From Tenebrio molitor (Eukaryota > Arthropoda > Insecta > Coleoptera > Tenebrionidae): a stretch of 64,000 nucleotides of DNA. The position numbers and the translations under genes are program-made. The stretch lies in NCBI RefSeq assembly GCF_963966145.1, contig NC_091046.1, forward strand, positions 28,830,001-28,894,000, read 5' to 3'. The notes beneath the pieces are model-generated. The model worked only from the letters and a program-made list of their open reading frames with translations. It searched no databases and was not told the DNA's origin. Positions 43,931 to 56,274 of the stretch are shown piece by piece (the first letter of the stretch is position 1; each line of letters starts with the position of its first letter).

Positions 43931-44336
43931 TACAACATGTTAAACAAAAGGCAGCTGTGATTCTGCGCAGAGGATGTGGCTAAATGATCATTTTTGTCGT
44001 TTCGGTTGCACTATTGACTCTTTGCAACCTTGCAACTTTCCTGCTTTCTCTGCCATCTAATTTGATGGCAGAAAAGAGAGATGCTCGGAGAGAATCTTCC
44101 GCGACCAATAAAACGATACTTCTGACAGTGGGAGATTCTTCCGTTGAGCAAAAAAACGCACCCAAGGTCAGCTTCACATTTTGATGTCAAGCGAATGACA
44201 GGCCGGCCTAAATTTATTGTCCGCCATAGTAAATAAAGTATTAATGTCAATATACATGACAATTTCAAATTATTCTTGTCAAAAATATGGCACCTTCAGT
44301 TTTTGATAAATATATATAAAATATTATATTATGTTA

Positions 44337-44919
44337 TACCTATTATATTAAGCGTCGTCTGCGCTGATCGTAATAACAAGTCGTGCCAATCGCTCAAAAC
44401 TCTGCGTCCGGAAAAAAGTCAAAATATCGGTAGATGTCACCACCTCGCGCATAATGGGAAACTGTAATAGTATTACAGAAATTACAGAAGGAAAAATTTA
44501 TTCAAATTGTCTAAATTTAAATGTCTAGCTGTTTCTAGCGAATACAAATTGATATCACAAAATGATTTGCATTATTGTCATTGAAGTTCTTATTGTATTT
44601 GTTATTTTGACAATCAATGACAATTGATACTTATTCGAGTTTCAAACCCTTTTTATACCTAGCTGTTTCTCGCGAACACAAATTAATATCACAAAATGAT
44701 TTGCACCGATTATGATTGAAGTTCGTATTGTATTTATTGTTATTTTGATAATCAATGACGAATTAACGGTTGACATTTATTCTAGTTGTAAACCTTCCGT
44801 GGTTATTACAGTTTCCATTCATTCGCGATCCAACTGATCCAAGTGCCTCTGGTGGCCATTTCACATCGAATGGCACGACTTGTTATTATCGGCGCGGACG
44901 ACGATATTAAGTATAGGTA
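44337..44919. mobile_element. Inverted-repeat element, 583 bp
   Basis: Arms of about 50 bp: TACCTATTATATTAAGCG, then GTAATAACAAGTCGTGCCA, mirrored by TGGCACGACTTGTTATTAT and CGATATTAAGTATAGGTA. The centre is a two-copy tandem repeat. Confidence 0.75.
44523..44795. repeat. Two tandem copies of a ~135-bp unit
   Basis: Both copies start CTAGCTGTTTCT and share TATCACAAAATGATTTGCA and TTTTGA(C/T)AATCAATGAC in order, with about 10-15 percent difference by eye. Confidence 0.7.
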
Positions 44920-45407
44920 ATTGATTTCATATAAATGTTCATCAAGTGAGCTGTGCTTTTGTAAAAGCACCTTTAATTTAGTTACATTACAAAAGTCACA
45001 TTTATGAAGGTCATGTCCAATAAATCTTTACTTGGTAAAACAAAAACAAATAAGAATTACTTTAATTTAATCAGTAAAAAGACGTAACATTGCTTTTGAA
45101 ATCAGCAATGTTAAAATGGACAAAAACTGAAAAATTAGTCAAATCGGGTTCACGCAGAACAAGCAACTGTGAAAGTCAAAGTCACTAGCTTTAGCTTTAC
45201 TACCAACAGAAAATCAGATTTTCATGGCTTGCTTAGATACACATTTATATGAAATTGAGTATAGAATCGTCTTTACTTCCTTCTGAAGGTTGTCTAAACC
45301 GCGACCATATTGATCTTTTGCTTTTGAACCCTGCCTCCGCAGCTGGATTTACCCCACCCGTATGACACTGATGGATTAAAATAATTTTGACTTAAGTTAA
45401 GCTTGCT

Positions 45408-45695
45408 TTACAATTGAATATCATTTATGTCACATTGACGACCAAAGTACAGAGTGTCTATAAAAGAACATATATCAAGAGTCCTGTGGAACTCGAATAT
45501 ATTGGATTTTTGCCGCTTTGTAACATATTGTGGTACCAAATAGAAAAACAGAGGTGATGTAACTTCATTAATGACAGATTCTTTGATTTTTACAATAAAA
45601 GCAATTAAACGCCTCCGTGAGGCAGCAATCCATACTCCAACCTTTATAGGATGCAATGGGGTTTTACAAATGCATGTGGATTTTCTGAACTCCAT
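45408..45695 (-). pseudogene. Mariner-type transposase fragment
   Basis: The minus strand reads KTPLHPIKVGVWIAASRRRL and continues to FFYLVPQYVTKRQ. It resembles the PLHPxKVTVWCAIS region after the first catalytic Asp of insect mariner-type transposases. No ends were found. Confidence 0.6.
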
Positions 45696-45886
45696 ATTCT
45701 ATAGTTTTGTGCTTCGTCAAAAAAAAACTGATGTCTAATAATCTGCAAGCAAAGTTAAAAAATTAAATTGTTTAATTCAAATTCATTATTAGGAACCTGT
45801 CATCATTCAAATTGTTCTAAGCGCCTCTCAGAATCACCTGGTCGAAGTTCTTGAAGTGTTTTGATTTTGTGTGAATAGAAGTTCAC

Positions 45887-46556
45887 TGTCTCGCACAACG
45901 GTTGCGCCAATATTTCCATCTCACTTAATTTGGAGTCTAATTTAAAGTCCATTCATTTTGTATTGCAGTTTTCAAGGTCAAATAATTTAAATTTTGGCAC
46001 TGTAATTATGTTTTGTAAATAGTGACATGCATATAACCAACATAATGTGATTTAGCAATGCTCAATTCAACGTTTACGGTGTTTACCTGCATGTCACTAT
46101 TTACAAAACATAATTACAAAGCCAAAAAATAAAATTATTTGACCTTGAAAAGTTCAATACAAAATGAATGGACTTTATGTAAATTAATCTGTTTGACACG
46201 ATACAAACATCCCTCAAAATTGTGTATACTTCTGTCTTTGTCACACTCTTTTAATTAAAAATGAACAATGAGTTACGCATTTCGATATTGTTTAGTGTTA
46301 TCGTTAAAATATACAATTTTGTTGTAAATATGCTTAAGTCAGGCGCAGAAAGAACAAGAGCGTGGCGTACGTACGAGTGAAGTGACAGTTCAGAATGTGA
46401 AAACAACGGTGTAAATAATAAAGACAATAAACCAGCAACTAGCACCTCGGCTCAGCCACCTCCTCTTGCACCTATCAGTGATAATTTACAATATTCTGAT
46501 TTTCCTGTAATACAAAAGTTTCACTTCTACCGTGCGTCTGTACGACACACTCTCTT
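45887..46556. repeat. Repeat R, copy 2, with a MITE inside
   Basis: Matches 40167-40540 on both sides of the MITE at 45943-46177. At about 46335-46500 it carries sequence not in copy 1, reading KSGAERTRAWRTYE then a stop on the plus strand, and further on SAQPPPLAPISDN. I do not recognise this. Confidence 0.65.
45943..46177. mobile_element. MITE, 235 bp, in repeat R
   Basis: Arms of about 85 bp: TAAAGTCCATTCATTTTGTA, GTCAAATAATTT and TATGTTTTGTAAATAGTGAC, all mirrored. Comparing with copy 1 of R shows the insertion point. Confidence 0.85.
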
Positions 46557-46989
46557 TTTTTTCAATATTTTTCGATACATTTGCATTGCATTTTTATAAA
46601 TTTTGGTTTGGTATTTCTTTTCCTCAATTGCGGCAAACAGAAATTTATCGCATCCTTGCTTTGCATTGCATTGCTCTTTATTCTGACATCGAATTTTGCA
46701 TGAAGTTTTATACGTTTTCGGTACATTGCAACCCGAATTTTGGATCGACATTCTGCCTTTTTATAATTTTGAATATGCTCAGCTTTTCTTATTTTCTTTT
46801 TGAAACTTTCACAAGAATGTATATCTTCATTACTGCATAAAACAGGAGTTACACAATTATAGTGTCTTCAGTAGAAATGTCGTAGATCAGTAGATCGGAT
46901 GAAAGTTCTATAAAAAGTAGTTTTCAGTTAAAATATAATTATCAATATTTTTTTACTATTACTGGAAGTAAATCTGGAGTGTGAAGTAT

Positions 46990-48869
46990 TGTAATGATTT
47001 GAATACATTACTTTTTCCGCCAAATATCTGAACCTGCGCAAAACGGTAACAAATGTGGTCGTGATCGCCATCGAATCGGAGGAGCCCTACGTTGTGATTT
47101 TCTTTTGGCGGAAAAGGTTCGGAATGCAAACGGTGAGGGTTCCAGTTGGAAGAGTGCCGCAAATAAAACACACATGTGAGGGACGCAAAATACCTTTTAT
47201 TAAAAATGTCTGTAATAACTTTGATGAAAAAGAAATTGGAACGAATACAAAGGACAGAAATTAAGTTTAACGAAGTACAAGAAATTAACTAGTTGAGTAC
47301 ATCACAAAGATAAACGACAAGATGAATGCAACAATATTTAAAATAACAGAAAAACGGGCACATGACAGACAAAATGACAGTTTAAAGCTTGCAAAACAAG
47401 TAAACAAATTATAAGGCAGTTATTACAGACAGGGACGGATGAAAAACCCTCTTCAAAAACCGTATCCCAGGTATTACTCATATTTTACAATTCGATAATG
47501 ACAAACAATGTTTAATTTGGAACTACGCGGTCAAGGTACGCCAACGGGAGCTTAGAGCTGGAGGTAACAAACTTTCGGCCGCGAGGGGACTCAGAAGAAT
47601 AATCTGAATCATCTTGAAATCAAGCGACGTTTATAGATATTCGGGGTATTAATGAACGTCAGACTATTTCGCCGACCAAGTAAGAGTGACAGAGCGTCTC
47701 GGGGTTGTACGATTAGCATCACCAAACAGCATAAGCGAATATTTAGCTCCACCGTCCCCAACCAACCGTTTCCCGACAAGCCCCCGAAATCTCTATAACC
47801 TCGACGGAAGCTTCACGAAAACATCCCGCCGCCGCATAAGCGAAGACCTAGGTCCGCCTCCGCTAACAGTTTTAAATAACCGTAGCTTCCACAGAAATTT
47901 ACTAAACAACCCCACGACTTCCTGATTGTCACCTAGCTCCCACAGGGGCGCACTTACAACATTTTACTTTAACTTTTCCGAAATCTAGCAACAACACGAA
48001 GGAAAAAAACCGGGTTTAATTCTATCGAACAACGCGTAACATTAAACGATGCGAAAATTCAACACAACAAAGCGCAACATTAAACAATGATCAAATAAAC
48101 AAAACAAAACGCAACATTCAACAAGGATAACATAAGCAAAAACAAACCGCAACATTAAACAATGAGGAAATAAAAGAGAACAAAACGTGAAGTTAAATAA
48201 CGATAAAATAGAACCACTTTAAATGGCACAAATGTCAGTAAACAACATAAATCACGAATACAATAATCGCTGGTAATGTTAAACAAAAGAAAATGGCGGG
48301 TCGAGTGCCGTTAGAAAATGTTAGCGAAGAAAAAAAAACAAAATGGACGCACGCGGTTCGGACGACGGCTCCGAATTTGCGAAATTACCAGATTGTTAAA
48401 AAAAATGAACCTCCCGGAAGAAAGATAACGCTTAAAATTCACGAATGGGCGCTTCTTAAAGCAACAGCATGCAACAAAATAAAATCTACAACATACCCTT
48501 ACCACGTGGTCCTGGTCCCAAAACAAAACACAAAAAAAAGGCAACGAAAGTGGGATAAATTACCCAGGTGAATTAACAACGTTGAATTCTTCACGGGGAC
48601 ACAAAATATCAACTCCGAACGGTAGTGTAATCGGTTCAGATGTAACTTACAGATTTTTGGAATATTGGATCGCTCTTCGCAAGGTCTGTTCGTTTCGAAA
48701 AACCAAACAAAAGTGACCTACCCCCCTTCAACCACCCGCGCGAGCGAGCTTCAACCCCCGCTATCTTTCCGCTCGTAGTTCCTAGTCTAGCCGCTAGTAC
48801 CTTCACATTTGGCGCGCTGTTGTGGCGGTACCGGAAATTTAAATTTTAATTTTAAACTGGGTCACTACA
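46990..48869 (+). mobile_element. Repeat X, copy 2, uninterrupted, 1880 bp
   Basis: Begins TGTAATGATTTGAATAC and ends GGGTCACTACA, with AGTAT before and ATACA after. Every boundary of the nested insertions in copy 1 was checked against this copy. Two plus-strand frames are open: about 47055-47264, nearly identical in protein to copy 1, and 48293-48571 (RVPLENVSEEKKTKWTHAVR). Neither matches a family I know. Its class is unresolved. Confidence 0.65.
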
Positions 48870-49122
48870 ATACATAATTTTATTGTAAAATATTATAGCA
48901 TTTTTTTCAAATCGATTTAATTTAAATACAGCAGATTGATTCTTCCATCCATGCTATTCAATGGGAAACGCGTCAAGTGAGGGAGGACTCTGAGGACTGC
49001 AACCTACCTCACGTCACAGCTAACGAGAGGTTGCGCGGACAGATTCAGGCAATCGAGCAATCCTGTTACTGTTTACTATTCTTGGTTGTGGACAAGGTTG
49101 GTAGAACTGACTAATTTGTATA
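48870..49122. other. Short unique stretch with an inverted 40-bp match
   Basis: 49084-49123 (GGTTGGTAGAACTGACTAAT and neighbours) is the inverse of 52721-52760. No gene. Confidence 0.5.
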
Positions 49123-49446
49123 CTCCCTAGAAGTCGAACTTTTAGGGAAATAACGTTTTTCATGTTGTGTGTAACTAGAATTTTCAAAAGTAATTTTGAG
49201 TGCTTAAGGTTGGTTATAATGAATTGAGAGATTAAGTCCAACTAAATATGCCACCAGAAACCAAAATTAATTGTGAAACGAAACAACATCCATCACATAG
49301 CGGGAAATAGAGCCATATGCAACTGTTACAAGGAATTTGCTACCTTACGGTTACGATATCTTTTGTTTGTCACCAGAAACCACATACCCTCCAACCTAAC
49401 CAAATTTATGGGAACCTAGTAACGAATATCCCTAAATCATAGGGAG
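49123..49446. mobile_element. TA-flanked MITE, about 324 bp
   Basis: The ends CTCCCTAGAAGTCGA and the complement of CTCCCTATGATTTAGGGA are inverted and TA-flanked. The match is short, so the call is moderate. Confidence 0.6.
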
Positions 49447-49470
49447 TAATTTATTTTTGACAAGATTATA

Positions 49471-50717
49471 CAGGCTGGTCCCAATATAACCTGCCAAAAA
49501 AATTCTGGGTCATTAGAAGGATCTAACAAGTCCAAAAAACCCCTTTTCATTAGGTCCAAAATAATGGGGATAAATTAACCCCTATCCACACCCATTCGAC
49601 GCTGCTGACCACAAAAATACGTACCTACTCAGGAATTAATTGTTGGTGTTTGTAAGGATGACAGTATCTAAGCAACATAGGTACAGGTACCTGAATCGTT
49701 TATGACAAATCTCAAATCTGACAAACTAAATCAAATTAATGACATTTATTGAAAACACTGTGCGCGTTAATTCACCAGCTTATTTAGGTACCGTATGTTT
49801 CAAAAAATTTCTGGTCAAGTAGGTCCTGCAAAACAAAAGCATTAAAAACGTATGGCGCAGCTTGTCAAATAATAACTGAACTATCAAAAACGTCATTAAT
49901 TACCGTAATAATTTTGTTCGCAAAATGTTTTCTATGAGAATGATTTTCACTCCTGAACAACGTGGAAGACGAACCTCAATTATCTCTCAGGCAACTGTCG
50001 CAGCAGACTGAGTTATCAGTGTCAACTTGTGAAAGAATTGTTCGAAAGGATCTTGAAGATTCAGTAACAGCTGAAAGGTACCTGAACAACATTCTTGATG
50101 TTTTCACAGTCAACTCCTACTGGCTCAAGGGTATTTTCAATAAGACGGGCCTACAGCACGCGAGACTCTTCGTAATTTGTGGCAATTTTTTGCACCTATG
50201 CTGCTTGATGAATAGGAGTCTTCCAATGTGCATCGAAGCTCAAGGCTATCATTTTTAACACTTGCTCTAGAGTAATTTAAAACACATTATTGTTAATTGT
50301 TGTTTATTTATTTGTTTATTGTTGTTACATTACTTGTTTACACATATTGCCCGGGTTTACTTGCTTTTGTTGATGTTGTTGTCGCGCCGGGTACATAACC
50401 TAACTTTAATCCGAAGCGATCGTCTGGGCCTCCGCGGTACTGCATAACTTTTTGAAGGATTCGCAAATTTAAAATTAAACTTGACAAATGTCGTAGGTGT
50501 CACAGGTACCGTTGCTAAAGAAATTGCAGCCAAGTAACCAGAATTACCTTTTTAAAACCGATTAACTCATTAGCGTACAGCAAATTTTGACCAAATTTTC
50601 AATTATCTTTATCTCGAAAACGAAAAGACTTTTATTAGAAACATTTTTTGTCTATGAGTTCTACTCATCGTCACCTATTACTGGATTTCTTCTGGCAGGT
50701 TATATCGGGACCACCTG
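49471..50717 (+). mobile_element. Mariner-type transposon, internally deleted, 1247 bp
   Basis: The ends CAGGCTGGTCCCAATATAAC and GTTATATCGGGACCACCTG extend inward with CTGCCA/TGGCAG, and TA flanks both sides. 49962-50258 keeps the helix-turn-helix (LSLRQLSQQTELSVSTCERI plus VRKDL), then after a deletion ERYLNNILDVF and FNKTGLQHARL, where the catalytic DGAxxH motif should be. The C-terminus is lost. Confidence 0.8.
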
Positions 50718-51048
50718 TATAGTCCAATTTTTACCCTTTTGCGATGACGTCATTATCTAGTAACTTTACGTATGTTTGAGCTAGGATCAGAAACAAATTT
50801 GAATTGATCATAAATAACTATAAATGTGTCAAATTTGTTGACAATTGCTGCGAAAGGTTATGTTTGTAATCAATGTAATAAGTGAAACAAATTAAAAATT
50901 GTCAAATGGACAGAAGCATAAAGTAACCTCAAAGTGACCATCAATGAATAAACGTGCCTTTTTTTTTTTCTGTTTCTGTCGTTTCAATAAAGAGAAAGCG
51001 AGCAAGGAAATCGTGACGTCACCTCAAAAGGGTAAAAATTGAACTATA
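50718..51048. mobile_element. MITE, about 331 bp, sharing the TA of its neighbour
   Basis: The ends TATAGTCCAATTTTTACCC and GGGTAAAAATTGAACTATA are inverted, then CTTTTG(C)GATGACGTCA and TGACGTCACCTCAAAAG. Its left TA is the same base pair step as the right TA of the mariner element. Confidence 0.78.
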
Positions 51049-51075
51049 GTAGGTTGCCTCGTTGCCACTTAAAAC

Positions 51076-52096
51076 CACTACCTGCTAGATAGTCAGAGCA
51101 CAGTAGATTCACTCATGAGTAAATCTACTGTGGTCAGAGCGTCTACAGCGGCCTGGGCGTAGACCGAAAAATCCTATTGTTCTCATGATTCTGACATTTG
51201 GGGTTGTTTTCGGGAGTTGCTGTTAGCAACTAACTGTCATGCTATCAAATGTGTGACAACGTCATGTGCATCGTGACAATTTAGACATGCAGTCCACACT
51301 CCACAGTCCACACACATGTATCTGCAGTCATGCGTAGTTGTCCAGTGATAAATGATACATACTTTACTTTAATTCTCTGCTTTAATTGTAATTACAGTTT
51401 GGATGTTCTAAATTGGCAGAAGCAAGATGTTGCGCACTGGTTCGGTTGCGCGGAAGGGACGAAGTTTCGGCGCCGCGTTTTTTGAAAATTTCTTGGTCAG
51501 TGGCGAGTGCAAATTCATAGAATAATAATTTGTCCAATTTTATATAATTACATTCAAAACTGTACAAAGCTTAAAGTATACTTTCCACTCATTTCCACAA
51601 AGAATGGCACGGATTAATTAAACAAATATAATTGATTTGTTATGGACCCATCTTTATCTGAAATGACCCGCTTAGGAAATAATGTACCTACTGCAAATCC
51701 AAGATTGAGATTATAATTTTAATATTAGGTATACCCTCTACGGGTATTCCAGAAATAGGTTCACAACTAACGGAACTGCATTTACCGCAATATCACTTCT
51801 AATATGATAAAAAAAAACAGTTCATTAACACTAACAGCAAAATACTAAAAACCAGAAACACCAAACAGAACTAGCATCAACTCAATTAATAAAAATGTTG
51901 TTATTAAAATTACTCTTAAACTGTGACACTTTTGAGATTGCACTTTGACAACTTCACTGAATTCATTACATTTGTTTGTGAGGTTATGATTATTTAGTGA
52001 CATTCCCCCCTAAAGTGGCGCCGTGGAGATCACAGGCACTAAAGCTTCGCCCAGGCAGATGTATAGTTAAATATGTCAATCATCAAGACGGCGGTG
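51076..52096. mobile_element. P-superfamily element, internally deleted, 1021 bp
   Basis: Perfect 8-bp duplications CTTAAAAC flank it at 51068-51075 and 52097-52104, as in P elements. It starts CACTACCTGCTAG and ends GACGGCGGTG. Its left and right parts match the ends of the larger copy (52910-56630) in the same order. No transposase coding remains, so it would need the larger relative's enzyme. Confidence 0.9.
51099..51132. mobile_element. 34-bp palindromic micro-insertion
   Basis: CACAGTAGATT...AATCTACTGTG is palindromic except for one base pair and is flanked by GTCAGAG at 51092-51098 and 51133-51139. The larger P copy lacks the 34 bp and has one GTCAGAG. Confidence 0.75.
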
Positions 52097-52104
52097 CTTA
52101 AAAC

Positions 52105-52360
52105 AATAGTTTGCATTTTTTCCCCCGCTTAAGATACTCGTGACGTCATAATACACTAAACTTTTACTACAGAGTCTGTCGATCACGCATTAAGTGTTCC
52201 CTCACTGGAATAAAAGCCAAAAAAAAAAACACCGAATAAACCCCACGGAGCTTGTAAACCAGAAACCTTGGGTTCTATTGGAAAACTCAAAATTTCGGCT
52301 TGATTTTACGCCACGAGTTACTTTTCCCCCCGGCCCCTCAATTTTCAACGAGGCAACCTA
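52105..52360. other. No gene seen
   Basis: Spacer between the small P element and the next MITE. A 68-codon frame is not convincing. Confidence 0.4.
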
Positions 52361-52716
52361 CTATCGCGGCCAAAATACTTTGGTCGTCAATGTGACATAA
52401 ATGGTATTCAATTGTAAAGCAAGCTTTAGGATGTTTAACCTTATTTTTTACTGTTGTCAAAATTATTTTAATCTATCAGTGTCATACGGGTGGGGTAAAT
52501 CCCAGCTGCGGAGGCAGGGTTCAAAAGCAAAAGATTAACATGGTCGCGGTTTAGACAACCTTCAGAAGCAAGTAAGACGATTCTATATTTATCAAAAACT
52601 GAAGATGCCATATTTCTGACAAGAATAATTTGAAATTGTCATGTATATTGACATTAATACTTTATTTACATTTGAAGTGTCAAAAAGTGACGACCAAAGT
52701 ATTTTGGCCGCGATAG
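52361..52716. mobile_element. TA-flanked MITE with Tc1-like ends, 356 bp
   Basis: The ends CTATCGCGGCCAAAATACTT and AAGTATTTTGGCCGCGATAG are inverted; both run into TGGTCG/CGACCA. TA flanks each side. Related ends occur singly near 39477 and 40751, and the Tc1-like element at 40813 begins CTATGGCGGAC. Its interior is shared, inverted, with 44233-45430. Confidence 0.82.
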
Positions 52717-53140
52717 TACTATACAAATTAGTCAGTTCCACCAACCTTGGTTGTGGAATCTGTCTACTATTTTTTTAGTTTGTCTAACGTTGCGAGGCTG
52801 GCGGCACATCCAAATTTTGTGTAAAAAATAATCACGCCGAATTACATTCGTGATGGTAATTTTTTTGATAATTTTATCTAGATTAGCACTCATCTTTGTT
52901 GCTATTAAGCACGACCTGCTAGATAGTCAGAGTGTCTATAACGGCCTGGGCGTAGACCGAAAAATGCTATGTTCTCATGATTCTGACGTTTGAGGTTGTT
53001 TTCGGGGGTTGCTGTCAGCAACTAACTGTCATGCTAAAAAATATGTGACAATGTCATGTGCACCGTGTCGATTTTGATATGCAGTCCACACACATGCATC
53101 TGCATGCAGTCATGCGAAGTTGTCCAGTGGGAAATAGTAG

Positions 53141-53282
53141 TTTATTTAACGAGTTCGTGTGTAATTTGGGCTTTTTTTGGCATGAGTGGGCCAGTTTAAA
53201 ACTCGAGTGAAACGAGAGTTTTAAAGGTCCACGAGTGCCAAAAAAAGGCCAAATTACACAAGAACGAGTTGAATACAACGTT
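53141..53282. repeat. Hairpin with CTCGAGTGAAACGAG loop (d)
   Basis: The arms start TTTATTTAACGAGTTCGTGT, with GTAATTTGGGCTTTTTTTGG, and are mirrored by CCAAAAAAAGGCCAAATTAC and CAAGAACGAGTTGAATAC. The loop contains CTCGAGTGAAACGAG. It lies inside the larger P element. Confidence 0.8.
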
Positions 53283-53979
53283 TTTTTGTTCGACGAGCCC
53301 CCCAAAGGCTCCAAATCGCTGAAAATCTCTAAAATTAGCTTGACGTTTCGTTTTGACAAGTTGTCAAATTTATCAAAATCCGTTCACACAGGAGAAAATT
53401 CTCAAATTCTGACAGTGTCGAACAAAAAAGAAAAAATTATAATTACTTTCCACTGTTTCCACTCATTTCGACCATGATTGACACGGAATAATTAAGCAAA
53501 TACCTATTTATCTTAAATGACTTGCTTAGGAAATTACTGTGATTAACATAATGGTAAAATAATACAGCAAATCCAACATTGAGATTATAATTTTAATATT
53601 TTTCTAGAAATAGGTTTACAACGAATGCAATTTGTTGGTGCTGCATTTACTGCAAGATCAGTTCTGGTGCTTCCAACATTACTTAACACTGTGCTCAATA
53701 GTTTTGATAAAATTATTTCGGTGATTGCGAATCTGTGCTCAGTATGGGCACACGTGAAAAAATTAGAACTTACTATGGGTCTGTTTAGAATGGATGTTAA
53801 AATTTTGATGGGCTTACACTTGGTAGGTAAGTAGGGTACAATTTTTAATGAAATCTCAACAATCTTATTTATAAAGGCGGCAAATTTGTTTGTGGGGTAG
53901 ATTTAAGATTTCCTCTATTCCGCAGGTTAATTAAATCGAGTAGTGGGTTTGAATTGGCAACAGTTAATAAATAATGTAT

Positions 53980-56274
53980 TCAAACATATTTCACATTCTA
54001 CCCTTTCCTCAATTGTCAGAGCAATGTACCCTGCCAAGAATGCCATTGAACTGGAGTGAATACCTGAATATAACTTACAGTTCTCTATATTTTGAATTTC
54101 TAAAATTTCTTCCATAATATAATCGTGTAGGTTAACATCTATCATCTATGTTTAGTGAGTTAGTATCACATCTCAATGCTCCAGTTCTGGCTACAGTACT
54201 ACAGTCTGCTAATATGTTTGCAGATGGCGAAGAAGTTATCAGACCTGATTGAATAATACGTTTGATGGCGTAGTGTGTTGCACGAGCATCGGTAGCATCC
54301 TGAGAACCTCCTTGCAACCGTACACTGCTAAACATCGATTCTATAGCATCAGAACTAAAGCTTCGAGTGAAAACAAAATAGAAACCACTTTCTTCCAATA
54401 AATATTTTATACACTGAGCAGTACCTGCTTTCGGCAGTAAAAATTAATGCTTCCTGGGTTTCTTTTGTCAAACCCTTCATATTACTTTGTTTAGAAAGCT
54501 CTTGAAGTGTATTAACATAACTGGGTAATGTTTCAACTAACCAAATCAATCTTTCATCATTGATGTTCACGTAAGGGGCTGATATTGGTTCTTGTTTTCG
54601 AAAATATTGTGTTTTGTCACTAACATCGTGAATTTTAAAGAAGGTGTACATAAATTCCATTAATTTAGTTGACTTTCCAAAAAATCAGGGCTCTTATACT
54701 TTTCCAAGTAACTCAATGCTGCTGTAACTTGTGCTGTAACTGCTGTAACTGTAACTGCTTGCCTTACATTCATCTTTTCAAAATTCGTTGGATACAAATG
54801 TTTTTTCGTAAGAAATTTTACAGGCTTTACAATTAAATTTTTTTGTAAATCGTATAATTTTTTTAAATATTTTGACGATATAATTCCATCTTGAGCATGC
54901 ATATTATGGTCTAAAAATAAATTCCTTAAATTTTTTATTATATGACAATAGTCAAAACTTAGAAAAAGTGGAATTTCAGATTTAACTGGGTGTGGAATTC
55001 GCGACATCAAAGTGTTCCCGGCCAAATGTTTAAAAAGATTTATTGATTTATTGATTTATGGTTATCTGTTACAATTCGTATAACGATAGGTAAAGCCACA
55101 GTTATGTAATGTTTGAAGGACAGTTAAAGTTAAACGTAAAAAATTTGAAGCAGATCATTGCTTATGAAAGAAATAAGCTGCTGGGATAGTGAATTTTGTC
55201 GAGAGTCCATGTACCACATAGCAGAGAAGTTGGTTTGCCAATATAGGTTTTGACCAATCGGTTTTGAAGAGTCTACAGTCTGTAAGCCATAAAATGTGTC
55301 TTCGGTTCTACTGTAGTACATCTTTGATTTAATGGCCATATCATCAATAATTAAACTCGAAATACGTTCTATAGGACGTAATGAGTTTGCTTCAACTTCT
55401 AATCTAGTTCGTATTAGATCAGATATTTCTTGTTCTGTTCCAAGATAACGCTGAAGAGTTCTTCGACTGGGTAATTTTAATAGTAAGTTATTGCAATAGT
55501 TATATCCTTTGGGAGATGATATGCGCCATGAAATACAGGCTCTTACTGTGATTTCTGACCATTTAGGTTTTTGCTTGTAATTATTAATTTGATCTAATAA
55601 AAATATGGCTTTAATTTCGTTTTTCTTAGCATCTTCGACAATATTTTGTAACAACTGTTCGTTGACTGTCTGAGCGTCAACTTGTTTTTGTAATGCCTGC
55701 AAATTCCGGTTTTTGGTTTCTACTTTCTCATTCAAACGTTTTACTTTAAACTTGAGCATTTTAATTTCTCGCTTTAATTTAACAACATCCTCTAAAGATA
55801 TTGTATCAACCTGAATCTCAACGTCAGTTGTAGATGAGTATTCAGGTTCATCGGAGAGGACTTGGATATTATTAGGAGTCAAGGATTTTGGCGTATTCTG
55901 TAATGGAAGATATTTAAGCATACCTACAATAAAAGGTTATAGAACAGAAATAAAGTTAGGTGGGTACCTCAAAAATTGTCGGCACAGCACAGCTTTCAAT
56001 CTTTTTTTATTATTCTTTGTTTTTGTGAAATAACTTGAATCAAAGTGTAGATTACAAATAGTAGACCATTGATTCACTTTAGTTAGATCTACAAAAATTG
56101 AATTTTGTGTAATTAGTAATTACCTAACTATCAAAACCTTGTTTTACCCAAAACAGCAGATACTTTAAGAAGCCACTTTTCTCTCGTTGAATTGGAAGGG
56201 AATTGATGAAAGGATTTTTGTAGGGAGTTTAACTGGCATGTTGGAATGCAGCAAGTCTTATGTACTTTGCTCAT
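53980..56274 (-). pseudogene. P-element (THAP9-like) transposase, frameshifted
   Basis: Exon 1 starts at the ATG at 56274 and encodes the first half of a THAP zinc finger (MSKVHKTCCIPTCQLN). After an intron the second half follows (WSTICNLHFDSSYF). A one-base loss near the end of that exon shifts the frame. Exon 3 opens after an acceptor near 55898 with NTPKSLTPNNIQVL, a coiled coil (roughly LEDVVKLKREIKMLKFKV) and the transposase core (ERISSLIIDDMAIKSKMYYS). Further pieces in changed frames include VTDNHK, RIPHPVKSEIPLFLSFDYCH, NDERLIWL and SQDATDARATHYAIKRII. A short VTVTAVTAQVTAA run near 54720-54760 looks like slippage. The C-terminal edge is approximate. Dead as it stands. Confidence 0.88.

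Larger units (their letters stand above)
40813..44229 (+). mobile_element. Tc1-like transposon split by later insertions
   Basis: The ends CTATGGCGGACAAAAAATTT and the complement of CTATGGCGGACAATAAATTT, both running into AGGCC, are flanked by TA at 40811-40812 and 44230-44231. Only the N-terminal half of the transposase survives. The interior is filled by an RLE retrotransposon fragment and a mariner-like element. Confidence 0.78.
44233..45430. repeat. Inverse copy of the 52361-52716 repeat, split by an insert
   Basis: 44233-44318 and 45255-45430 match, inverted, the interior of 52361-52716. Shared pieces include ATATACATGACAATTTCAAA and CCTCCGCAGCTGG. The roughly 935 bp between them are an insertion containing the element at 44337-44919. 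Confidence 0.7.
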
